Source: Streptomyces rapamycinicus NRRL 5491
Lineage (GTDB): Bacteria; Actinomycetota; Actinomycetes; Streptomycetales; Streptomycetaceae
Reading direction: 5' to 3'
Length of the DNA: 64,000 nt
Assembly: GCF_024298965.1 (NCBI RefSeq)
Contig: NZ_CP085193.1
Coordinates: 1,302,001 to 1,366,000 of the forward strand
Below are positions 8,030 to 15,534 of this stretch, in pieces (the first letter of the stretch is position 1; each line of letters begins with the position of its first letter). A model generated the notes under the pieces. The model was not told the DNA's origin. It ran no database searches and saw nothing but the letters and a program-made list of their open reading frames with translations. A program made the position numbers and the translations under genes.

Positions 8030-8335
8030 TCAGCCGCAGGCGGCGCGGTCGGTGCGGTCGGTGCGGTCGGTCCGGATGAGGGAGCGCACCATCCGGCAGG
8101 TGGTGTCGGACGGCGGGTGCACCCCGATCCGGGCGGCCGTGGTGCGTATCTTGCGGTTGGACGCCTGCTCGGGGCGGTAGACACCGGAGTTGAGCAGCGC
8201 GATGGCCAGGCGCATGGCCTTCAGACGGCGGTTGTGGGACTCGTACCACTCACGCGGGCGCCCGGCCGGCATCCGCTTCTTCGGCAGGGTCGGAAAGGTC
8301 GGAAGATCCTGAAGAGGGGGTCCGGCAACGGCCAT
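8030..8335 (-). CDS. Small basic protein of unknown function
   Basis: 101 aa from the ATG at 8335, chosen over an upstream in-frame start (8431) because a perfect AGGAGGT lies 6 nt before it. The middle (GRPREWYESHNRRLKAMRLA, then SNRKIRTTAARIGVHPPSD) is strongly basic and looks helical, compatible with nucleic-acid binding. The C-terminus ends in a short repeat RTDRTDRTD, encoded by tandem 9-nt units (about 8046-8078). I recognise no family. A dedicated terminator follows, so it is likely a monocistronic real gene. Confidence 0.65.
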   Translation of the reverse strand: MAVAGPPLQDLPTFPTLPKKRMPAGRPREWYESHNRRLKAMRLAIALLNSGVYRPEQASNRKIRTTAARIGVHPPSDTTCRMVRSLIRTDRTDRTDRAACG

Positions 8336-8457
8336 CGGCAACCTCCTGAGTTGGTCGGGAAACCTTCCCTTCAACTCCCTCCATTCTACCGCCGGGTACT
8401 GACAAAGGCCCCTGGTCAGACCCCGTTCCAAGGCGATTTCGCGATACCGTGTGCGGC

Positions 8458-8826
8458 ATGGAGATCTGGATCAATCCGGCATGCTCGAAGTGCCGTAGCG
8501 CGCTCACCCTGCTCGACGCGGAGGGCGCCGGTTACACCGTGCGCCGCTATCTCGAGGACGTACCGAGCCAGGACGAGATCCGCGCGGCGCTCGACCGGCT
8601 CGGGCTGGAGCCGTGGGACATCACCCGGACCCAGGAGGCGGCCGCGAAGGAGCTGGGCCTGAAGGACTGGCCGCGTGAGGAGGGCGCACGGGACCGCTGG
8701 ATCGCGGCGCTCGCCGAGCACCCCAAGCTGATCCAGCGGCCCATCATCACGGCGGACGACGGTTCGGCCGTGGTGGGGCGCACCGAGGAGGCGGTGCGGG
8801 AGGCGCTGTCCCGGTCCCGCGGCTGA
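8458..8826 (+). CDS. ArsC-family thioredoxin-fold protein (arsenate-reductase-like)
   Basis: 122 aa from the ATG at 8458; a GTG 9 nt earlier is less likely. It begins MEIWINPACSKCRSA, the ArsC/Spx-type strand and redox loop with Cys9 and Cys12. The C-terminal IQRPIITADDGSAVVGR carries the Arg-Pro segment conserved in ArsC. No arsenic operon (ArsR, ArsB/Acr3) is adjacent, so arsenate reduction is not assured; many such orphan proteins are uncharacterised. Confidence 0.85.
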   Translation: MEIWINPACSKCRSALTLLDAEGAGYTVRRYLEDVPSQDEIRAALDRLGLEPWDITRTQEAAAKELGLKDWPREEGARDRWIAALAEHPKLIQRPIITADDGSAVVGRTEEAVREALSRSRG

Positions 8827-8869
8827 CCTCGGGGCCAGGCCGCGGGAGCACGCCACAGGGCCGCTGAAA

Positions 8870-8908
8870 CGCCCCGGCGCCCCGTGTCGTACACGGGGCG
8901 CCGGGGCG
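8870..8908. terminator. Bidirectional hairpin terminator (18-bp perfect stem)
   Basis: Arms 8870-8887 and 8891-8908 around a 3-nt loop, between the convergent ArsC-like and acyl-CoA synthetase genes. A second, shorter dyad (GAGGCGCC/GGCGCCTC) follows before 8950. Confidence 0.85.
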
Positions 8909-8960
8909 TACACGAGGCGCCGTGTCGTACGTGGTGCTCGGCGCCTCGGACCGGGCCGAC

Positions 8961-10595
8961 TCAGCGGATCCGCGGTGCGTCCTGCTGCGGGCGCAGCAGG
9001 AACCGCTGCGTCTTACCGCTGGAGGTCTTCGGCAGCTCGGCCACGAAGTGCACCTGCCGCGGATAGGCGTGCTTGGCGTACCGCTCCCTGACCAGCTGCT
9101 GCAGCTCGGCCGCGAGCTCGTCGCCCGTCTCGATCCCCGGGCGCGGCACGACGAACGCCTCCACGACCTCGCCGTATTCGTCATCCGGTACGCCGACCAC
9201 GGCGGCCTCCGCCACCGAGGCGTGCTCCAGCAGCACGGTCTCCACCTCGAAGGGGCCGATGCGGTAACCCGCCATCAGGATGATGTCGTCGCCGCGCCCG
9301 GAGAAGAACAGATGGCCCTCCTCGTCGCGGGCGGCGGTGTCACCGGTGTAGAACCAGCGCCCGTCGGGGCTGAACTTCTCGGCGGTCTGCTCGGGGGCGT
9401 CACGGTAGCCCTTGAACCACATCAGCGGGCTGTCGGCGATGTCCACCACGACCCGTCCGGGGATGTCCGCGCGGGCCAGCGCGGAGTTGGTGTCCTCGCG
9501 CAGCACCTTCACGCTCCAGCCGGGCAGCGGACGGCCCATGGAGCCGGGCTTGATCTCTTCGCGCAGGTCCGGGTGCCAGGCATGGGCGACCACCATGCCC
9601 AGCTCGGTCGAGCCGTAGTGGTCGCGCACGGGGACGCCGAGCGTCTCGAGCGCCCAGTCGACGACGTCCGGGGGCAGCGGTTCGCCCGCCGCGGAGCAGC
9701 AGCGCAGCCGCAGCCCGGCGGGGGCGGGGATGCCGGAGGCGCGCAGCTTGCGGTAGACGGTGGGCCCGGCGGCGAAGTTGGTGACCCCGAAGCGGGAGAG
9801 CACCTCCCAGGTGGACTCCGCGGAGAACAGGCCGTTCAGCAGCAGTCCGCGCTGGCCGAGGGCGAGGGGCCCGATGAGCGCGTAGTACAGGCCGTACGCC
9901 CAGCCCGGGTCGGCGGCGTTCCAGAAGACGTCGGCGGGCCGGTGGTCCAGACCGAACCGCTGGTACGTGGCGAAGCCCGCGACCGCCCGCAGCGGGATCG
10001 GGACGGCCTTCGGCGTGCCCCCGGTGCCCGAGGTGAACAGCTCCACGATGAGGCCGTCGCCACCCACGGCCGCCGGCTCGGACAGCGGGTCGTGCCCCTC
10101 GGCCAGCTCCGCGAAGGACAGATCGGCCCCGGTGACCGGTCCGGTGGTGACGATCCGCCAGGGGCGCTCGCCGGGGAAGCCCGACTCCGGGTCCAGCTTG
10201 GGACGTTGGTCGGCGTCGGTGATCACGACCTTGGTGTCATTGCCCGTGATCCGCAGCGCGATGGCCGGCGGGGCGAACGCGGTGAACAACGGCACCTGGA
10301 CGGCCCCGAGCCGCCAGATCGCAAGGCTCGCGACCAGCAGTTCGGCGGATTTGCCCATCAAGGTGGCGACGCGGTCGCCCACTCCGACTCCCAGGGCGGC
10401 CAGGGCACCGGCCATGCGCGAGGAACGGTCACGAAGCTCCCCGTACGTCATGTCATGGCCGGTCATGTCCTTGCCCACCACAGTGAACGCGACGGCGTCG
10501 TCCGGGTGCCTGTCGCACAGCAGGTACGCGGTATTCGCCGCCTGCTCACCGAAGGTCTTGAGCAGGTCAGCCATGCGCTGTTCCGGGCTGGTCAA
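8961..10595 (-). CDS. AMP-dependent acyl-CoA synthetase (medium-chain/ACSM-like)
   Basis: 544 aa from a TTG at 10595 with AGGAG 5 nt upstream; an ATG at 10574 would give 537 aa. Adenylation-superfamily motifs occur in order: A3 TSGTGGTPK (third Thr replaced by Gly), A5 DHYGSTELG, A7 YTGDTA, A8 RGDDIILMAGYRIGPFEVE and A10 PKTSSGKTQR with the catalytic Lys. The protein should activate a carboxylic acid to its CoA ester in the cytoplasm. It is monocistronic and faces away from the M6 protease gene. Its place next to a PKS cluster may be coincidental, though it could supply acyl-CoA. Confidence 0.92.
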   Translation of the reverse strand: MTSPEQRMADLLKTFGEQAANTAYLLCDRHPDDAVAFTVVGKDMTGHDMTYGELRDRSSRMAGALAALGVGVGDRVATLMGKSAELLVASLAIWRLGAVQVPLFTAFAPPAIALRITGNDTKVVITDADQRPKLDPESGFPGERPWRIVTTGPVTGADLSFAELAEGHDPLSEPAAVGGDGLIVELFTSGTGGTPKAVPIPLRAVAGFATYQRFGLDHRPADVFWNAADPGWAYGLYYALIGPLALGQRGLLLNGLFSAESTWEVLSRFGVTNFAAGPTVYRKLRASGIPAPAGLRLRCCSAAGEPLPPDVVDWALETLGVPVRDHYGSTELGMVVAHAWHPDLREEIKPGSMGRPLPGWSVKVLREDTNSALARADIPGRVVVDIADSPLMWFKGYRDAPEQTAEKFSPDGRWFYTGDTAARDEEGHLFFSGRGDDIILMAGYRIGPFEVETVLLEHASVAEAAVVGVPDDEYGEVVEAFVVPRPGIETGDELAAELQQLVRERYAKHAYPRQVHFVAELPKTSSGKTQRFLLRPQQDAPRIR

Positions 10596-11040
10596 GAGGG
10601 CTCCTAGTGCTGGTATCCACGAGTCGCGCCGGACGGGAGGGGGCCGGTGCCCTGCTTCGGGCGAGCGCGGACGCACCTCGGGGGCGCGGGCGCACCTCGC
10701 CTTCCGGGGTGGGCTGTTCCCGGGTTGTGCTGACGAAGTCCCAGGCGGCGGCAGCTCCCGTTGGCCGGTACACGCTATCGCGCTTTCCAACCGGCCCGTC
10801 AGCCGTCCTCCGGTACCGGGACCGGGACGGCGTCCGTGGGCCGGAGCGGGGGGTGGCGGGCGACGGGCGGAGGCGAAGGCCCCGGACGTCCCGACGCACT
10901 TCGGCGGTCCCAACGCACTCTTACGTCCCGAGGCACTCTGGCGTCCCCCCTTTCCCCGTCCTACCTTTGGGCAGCGGTAGGCATACCGCTCGCACGGCTT
11001 GTCATGTCTGAGCTCCGAGACGCCCGACACGAGGTGAGCC
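10596..11040. promoter_or_regulatory. 445-nt divergent intergenic region with three to four 18-19-nt tandem repeats
   Basis: It separates the acyl-CoA synthetase and M6 protease genes and must hold both promoters. At 10888-10946 the unit GTCCCnAnGCACTnnnnn recurs with spacings of 19, 18 and 18 nt; the last copy keeps only GTCC. I see no convincing small gene in this gap. The repeats could be regulator-binding iterons. Confidence 0.45.
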
Positions 11041-13074
11041 TTGATCCTCCCCCGAAGACCCGTCGGCCGGTTGACCGTCGTCGCCACCGTCCTCGCCACC
11101 GCGGCGGCCATCGCCGCCGGACCCGCGCGGGCCACCCCCGACGGCACACCGTCGGCAGGCCCCGCCCGGCCGTCGCTGGTGCGGCCGATCGATCCGCAGC
11201 AGTGGCGCAACCCCGACGACATGACCTGGGCCGACTACCGTGCGGTCCCCGGTACCCACTGGGCGGACCCCGCCGTCAAACCCACCCAGCGCACCTTCAA
11301 GGGCGCGCTGGTGCTGCTGGACTATCCGGACGAGGAGTTCACGGTCAGCCGGCCGGCCGGGTCCACCCTGTTCGGCAATCCGCAGCCGAGCGCCTCCGGT
11401 ATCCCGCGCGACCGCCTCCCGCGCTTCTACCAGGACTTCCTCAACACACCGGGGCCGCTGAACAACGGTCACACCATCAACGAGTACTGGATGGAGGACT
11501 CCGGGGGCCGCATCGGGGTCGATCTGACCGCCTTCGGTGTGTACCGCATGCCGGGCAAGTCCTATCAGTACGGCGTCGAGGACTCGATGAACCCGGGCGC
11601 CTGCCCGGCCGGGGACACCTGCGGCAAGGACATCCGCGAGGACGGCAAGGCCGCCTGGGTGGCCGATGTCGGCGCCGACAAGGCGGACTCGTTCGACTTC
11701 GTCTTCTATCTCACCGCCGGACAGGACGAGTCGTCCACCTGGCAGGAGTTCGGCCCGATGAAGTTCCCGGGCGCACCGGACATACCCGCCGCCTGGGGGC
11801 CACCGGCCGCCGCGGACGACAACTCCGCCCGGACCCGCTATGTGCCGTGGACGTCCTGGCAGGCCGCCGCCCGTATCTGGCCCAACGCCGCCGACGGGTC
11901 GTCGGTGCAGGCCGAGAGCTCCGGCATGGCCGTGTACGCCCATGAGCTCAGCCACATCCTGGGCATCGGGGACAACTACAACAACCCGTACGGCACCCCC
12001 CTCAGCCGTTCGTACACCGGTATCTGGAGCATGCTCTCGCGCGGCTCCTTCAACGGCCCCGGCGGACCGCACACCCGCTGGCAGATCCCCGCCACGGCCG
12101 GGGGCTCGATGGGCTCCCAGCATGTGCTGCGTGACAAGCTGAAGCTCGGCATCGTGGACGAGAAGAACGTACTGCGGCTGGACCGCGACGCGCTCAAGAG
12201 CTCCGGCCTCGTCGTCGCCAGGGTCACGGCACGCTCGGCGCCACCGGGCGAGAAGGGACTCTCCGGGGTCAACATCGCCATGGGCGGCGATCTGTCGGAG
12301 CCCTGCGACAACGGCACCGACCCGCTGTGCGACGGCGGCGGCTACGACAACTACACCGTCGAGGTCGTCGACCGCATGGGGATGGATTCGTTCACCCCGG
12401 ATCACGGGGTGCTGCTGGCCAAGACCAAGAACAAGGACCGGGCGCCGTTCGCCTGGGTGGTCGACGCCCACCCCGAGGACATCGGCCTGGTGGACTTCCG
12501 GCGTCCCGACGGCACCGACCAGAAGATCACCATGGGCGACTACCGGCAGCTCAGCGATGCGCTCTTCCACGCCGGAGCCGACTCCGGCAGCCAGTACGAG
12601 TACATCGACCGGGCGAACCGGCTGCACTTCTACGTGCTCGGCCTCAAGCGCGACAGGTCCGGAGTGCTCTCGTACACCATCGCCGTGAAGTCCCTCGACG
12701 GCGCCGGACCGCCGCGCCGCGGAGTGGCCCTGCACCGCGGCGAGGCCAAGGGGGATCCCTCCCGCTCCCGGGCCATGTGCACCTTCGGCCTCGACAACAC
12801 CGGACGCGCCACCGGGGCCCGGGCGACGGCTCCGGCCACGTCGATGGATTCGGATGTCTACCGGCTGTCGGCGAGGACGGTCGGCCGGGGCTGGTCCGCC
12901 TGGCTACCCAACCATCTCGCCACCGCCAGGGCCGGTGAATCGGTGGATGTGGAGGTCGCCGTGGCCGCGAAGAAGGGCGCCGACCGGCGGGGCGCGGTCG
13001 TCCTCACCGCCCGCTCCGAGAGCGATCCGCATCGAACCGCCAAGGCGCTGTGCCGGCTGTCGGGTCGCCGGTAG
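11041..13074 (+). CDS. Secreted M6-like (immune inhibitor A-type) zinc metalloprotease
   Basis: 677 aa from a TTG start with GAGGTGAG 3 nt upstream. A signal peptide (about residues 1-31, ending ARATP) is followed by the M6-style catalytic domain. The zinc motif HELSHILGIGD starts at His301, and a downstream GIWSMLSRG matches the Met-turn region. The C-terminal 300 residues are beta-rich accessory sequence. It is probably an exported peptidase. It stands alone: divergent from the acyl-CoA synthetase and convergent with the M28 peptidase, with a hairpin after the stop. Confidence 0.85.
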   Translation: MILPRRPVGRLTVVATVLATAAAIAAGPARATPDGTPSAGPARPSLVRPIDPQQWRNPDDMTWADYRAVPGTHWADPAVKPTQRTFKGALVLLDYPDEEFTVSRPAGSTLFGNPQPSASGIPRDRLPRFYQDFLNTPGPLNNGHTINEYWMEDSGGRIGVDLTAFGVYRMPGKSYQYGVEDSMNPGACPAGDTCGKDIREDGKAAWVADVGADKADSFDFVFYLTAGQDESSTWQEFGPMKFPGAPDIPAAWGPPAAADDNSARTRYVPWTSWQAAARIWPNAADGSSVQAESSGMAVYAHELSHILGIGDNYNNPYGTPLSRSYTGIWSMLSRGSFNGPGGPHTRWQIPATAGGSMGSQHVLRDKLKLGIVDEKNVLRLDRDALKSSGLVVARVTARSAPPGEKGLSGVNIAMGGDLSEPCDNGTDPLCDGGGYDNYTVEVVDRMGMDSFTPDHGVLLAKTKNKDRAPFAWVVDAHPEDIGLVDFRRPDGTDQKITMGDYRQLSDALFHAGADSGSQYEYIDRANRLHFYVLGLKRDRSGVLSYTIAVKSLDGAGPPRRGVALHRGEAKGDPSRSRAMCTFGLDNTGRATGARATAPATSMDSDVYRLSARTVGRGWSAWLPNHLATARAGESVDVEVAVAAKKGADRRGAVVLTARSESDPHRTAKALCRLSGRR

Positions 13075-13085
13075 GGCGACGGGTG

Positions 13086-13112
13086 ACGGCCCGCCGGAAC
13101 TCGGCGGGCCGT
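13086..13112. terminator. Hairpin terminator between convergent peptidase genes
   Basis: Perfect 11-nt arms (13086-13096 and 13102-13112) around a 5-nt loop, starting 11 nt after the M6 protease stop. Confidence 0.75.
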
Positions 13113-13189
13113 CCCCGTTCGGCGGGCCCAGTCCGCCGACTGTCTTCCGCCGACGGCCCTACTCCACCGACGGTCTTCCGCCGGCGGTC

Positions 13190-14587
13190 CTACTCCGTCT
13201 CGTCGGCCGCGGTCTGGATCGGCACCCGGAGGGTGTCGGGCTCACAGCCCGCCGTACCGGCGATGATCCGCGCCGCTCCCTTGGTGAGTGGCACCAGGCT
13301 CTGCTCGTCCACCTTGTCCGGGGTGTCCCGCGGATCGAAGATGTACATGGGCGTGGTGATCAGCTGCACCAGCGGCACACCCGTGTAGTAGAAGTAGGCG
13401 CCGTCGGTGGCCGGGTTCGGCGCGAAGGCGGTCGGCGACAGGATCCACGAGCGGCGCAGGTCCTCCGCCGCCAGCGACTCGGCCACCAGCTCTTCCAGCT
13501 GGGGCGCCTGGGTGGTGAACCACCAGCGCACCTCGGGGTCGTCGGTGGGCACGACCTCCCCGTCGACCACCTCGGCCTGGCGTGCGGCGTGCTCCAGATG
13601 CATTTCGAGGACGACCTGGGGGAACAGCTCGGGGTGCGCCGCGATGAACGCCTGGGTGCCCGCGGCGCCCGCCATATGGCCGGACGTCAGTACGAACAGC
13701 ATGTTGTGCGGGCGCAGTTCCTCGGGCACCGACGCCCAGAACTTCGCCTGCGCCAGGACTAGCGCCACCCCGGAGGCGTCCTCCACGGCGGATGCCCAGG
13801 GACCGTCGTGGTGTGAACCGACGATCACCCAGTGGTCGGAGGCGCCGGGCAGGGTGCCCACCACATTGTGGGTGGTCTCCTCGGTGATGGTGGCATCGGA
13901 GACGATCCGGCCCTCGCACTCCCCCGACGCCATCAGCTCGCGGACCCGCTGCCCGTCCTTGCCGCTCAGCCAGATGCCGGGGATGGAGCGCCGCTCGGCG
14001 TCATAGGGCCAGTAGAAGTCGCTGGTCTCCCAGGGCAGCCCGGTGAGCAGGCCGACGTAGGCCGTGGCGCCGTCCTTGACGGCGATGTCGAAGTCCAGCA
14101 CATGGGGGAGGTCGAAGGGCACGGTCTGGACGAGGTCGGGGAAGACGCCCTCGGGGTCGTAGGAGCCGGTGGCCCGGGCCTGCACCTCGGTCTGCGGCAG
14201 CCGGGTGAAGCCGATCTCCTGGACCGCGATGGAGCCCCGCACCTCCCCGTCCTCCATCCGCACCAGCGGGCCCTCGGTGCCCTCGGTCGGGGTGGTGTAC
14301 GGAAGGGCGAGTCCCTCGAAGCGGATGACCTCGTCGGGCCGGCCGGTGGGCCAGATCTCGAAGGCGGCGGACCGCGGCCGCCAGATGGGCGTGTCCAGCG
14401 GCTCGAGCCGTACGTCCTCCAGGCCCGTCTCCCGGAATTGTTCGGCGGCCCACTCCTCGGTCCAGCCGTCGGCCGGATAGCCCGCCCGGCGAATGCCCTG
14501 GCTGACGATCAGTTCGATCCAGGCCATCATCTCCTTCGAGGTGGGGGCACGATCGATGTACTTCTCCAGCTCCGGCCAGCCGCTCAT
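13190..14587 (-). CDS. M28-family metallopeptidase
   Basis: 465 aa from the ATG at 14587, chosen because GGAGG lies 6 nt upstream; ATGs further out sit on or before that site. The metal site is recognisable: GSHHDGPWASAVEDASG gives the first His and bridging Asp. Later HNMLFVLTSGH and NPATDGAYFYYTGVPLVQL match the M28 fold. The middle insert resembles a PA-type domain (IAVQEIGFT). No signal peptide is seen, so the enzyme is probably cytoplasmic. The substrate is unknown; aminopeptidase-like activity is a family inference. Confidence 0.85.
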   Translation of the reverse strand: MSGWPELEKYIDRAPTSKEMMAWIELIVSQGIRRAGYPADGWTEEWAAEQFRETGLEDVRLEPLDTPIWRPRSAAFEIWPTGRPDEVIRFEGLALPYTTPTEGTEGPLVRMEDGEVRGSIAVQEIGFTRLPQTEVQARATGSYDPEGVFPDLVQTVPFDLPHVLDFDIAVKDGATAYVGLLTGLPWETSDFYWPYDAERRSIPGIWLSGKDGQRVRELMASGECEGRIVSDATITEETTHNVVGTLPGASDHWVIVGSHHDGPWASAVEDASGVALVLAQAKFWASVPEELRPHNMLFVLTSGHMAGAAGTQAFIAAHPELFPQVVLEMHLEHAARQAEVVDGEVVPTDDPEVRWWFTTQAPQLEELVAESLAAEDLRRSWILSPTAFAPNPATDGAYFYYTGVPLVQLITTPMYIFDPRDTPDKVDEQSLVPLTKGAARIIAGTAGCEPDTLRVPIQTAADETE

Positions 14588-14833
14588 CGTCATCCTCCGC
14601 ATCGCCATGGTCGGCATTCATGGTCGGTGGGCGGGCTAAAGCTGGGCTAATGCGAGGCCAGCGCTCTTCTTTTTCTCGTTCGGGAGGCGGCCACGCCTCG
14701 TCCGGGAGGAGGCCAAGCCGGGCGTTAGCCCCACTTTGGCGACGGCACAAATGATGGTCGCCGTATCCGGACAAGCCGCAGAACAGGCGGCTCAGCCGCA
14801 GGTCAGCGCCCGATTGACGGTTGGGAGTCGAGT

Positions 14834-15493
14834 GTGCGTACCGAAAGCTCGGAGGAACGGAACCGGAACCGGGAACCGCGGGGCACGGCCCGGCGGAGGA
14901 GGTGGACCCGGCAGGTCCCGGCCGGTGTCGTGGGTGTGGCCGCGGTGAGCCTGATCGCGCTCACGGTCTCCCCGGTGAACGCCGAGCCCGATACCAGAGC
15001 CAAACCGCCGCGCGGCAGGAGTCCGCTCCCCGCTCCGCCGCAGGTCCGCGATCTGGACTTTCTGCTCGGCTCCTACACCTGCGACTACACCCCACCGCCG
15101 GGCGGAAAGCCGGCAGTGCTGAAGCTGAACACCAGGCGGGCCATGGGCGGGCATTACCTCTACACGGACGCCACGCTCGAACCCGGAAGCGTGGTCGGCC
15201 GTTCGTCGTTCGGCTGGAATCCCGTGGACGGGAAATTCATCACCCAGTACCACGACAACTGGGGTTCCTCCGGAAACTACACCTCGTCCGGCTGGAACGA
15301 CGGCCATCTGATATTCAAGGGCCCCCTCACCCAGGTGATCACACCGAATGCCTCGGGGCAGACAACGGGCGTGCAGCTGGACCTCAAGGATGACTACCAG
15401 GTCCTCGGACCGGGGCATTTCAAGGACACCACGAGCTTCACCTTCCCCGACGGAAGTACTTTGCACGGCAGTTACGACTGCCGCCGCCAATAG
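14834..15493 (+). CDS. Secreted lipocalin-like (DUF1579-type) protein next to the PKS genes
   Basis: 219 aa from a GTG at 14834 with GGGAG 6 nt upstream. An Arg-rich start (RRRRW) and hydrophobic segment ending VNAEP look like a signal peptide, possibly twin-arginine type. The mature part starts LDFLLGSYTCDYTPPPGG, resembling the first strand of DUF1579/THAP4-like beta-barrels, and continues with alternating strand patterns to a C-terminal HGSYDC. Only 41 nt separate it from the first PKS gene and no terminator lies between, so the two may be co-transcribed. A small beta-barrel might bind the hydrophobic product or a precursor, but this is speculation. Confidence 0.65.
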   Translation: MRTESSEERNRNREPRGTARRRRWTRQVPAGVVGVAAVSLIALTVSPVNAEPDTRAKPPRGRSPLPAPPQVRDLDFLLGSYTCDYTPPPGGKPAVLKLNTRRAMGGHYLYTDATLEPGSVVGRSSFGWNPVDGKFITQYHDNWGSSGNYTSSGWNDGHLIFKGPLTQVITPNASGQTTGVQLDLKDDYQVLGPGHFKDTTSFTFPDGSTLHGSYDCRRQ

Positions 15494-15534
15494 CGTTCAG
15501 CGTTCCGGACCGAGGGAAGTGGGGGTGGCCGACC

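Noticed and set aside
8046..8078. Possible CRISPR-like repeat array
   Set aside because: It is a short 9-nt tandem repeat inside a coding region, without spacers or cas genes.
8922..10607. A 561-codon plus-strand open frame
   Set aside because: It is the mirror of the acyl-CoA synthetase gene, which carries all its adenylation motifs on the minus strand.
10761..11945. A plus-strand open frame crossing the divergent promoter region into the M6 protease gene
   Set aside because: The translation is Arg/Pro/Gly-rich with no domain, and the overlapping frame holds a zinc protease with a signal peptide.
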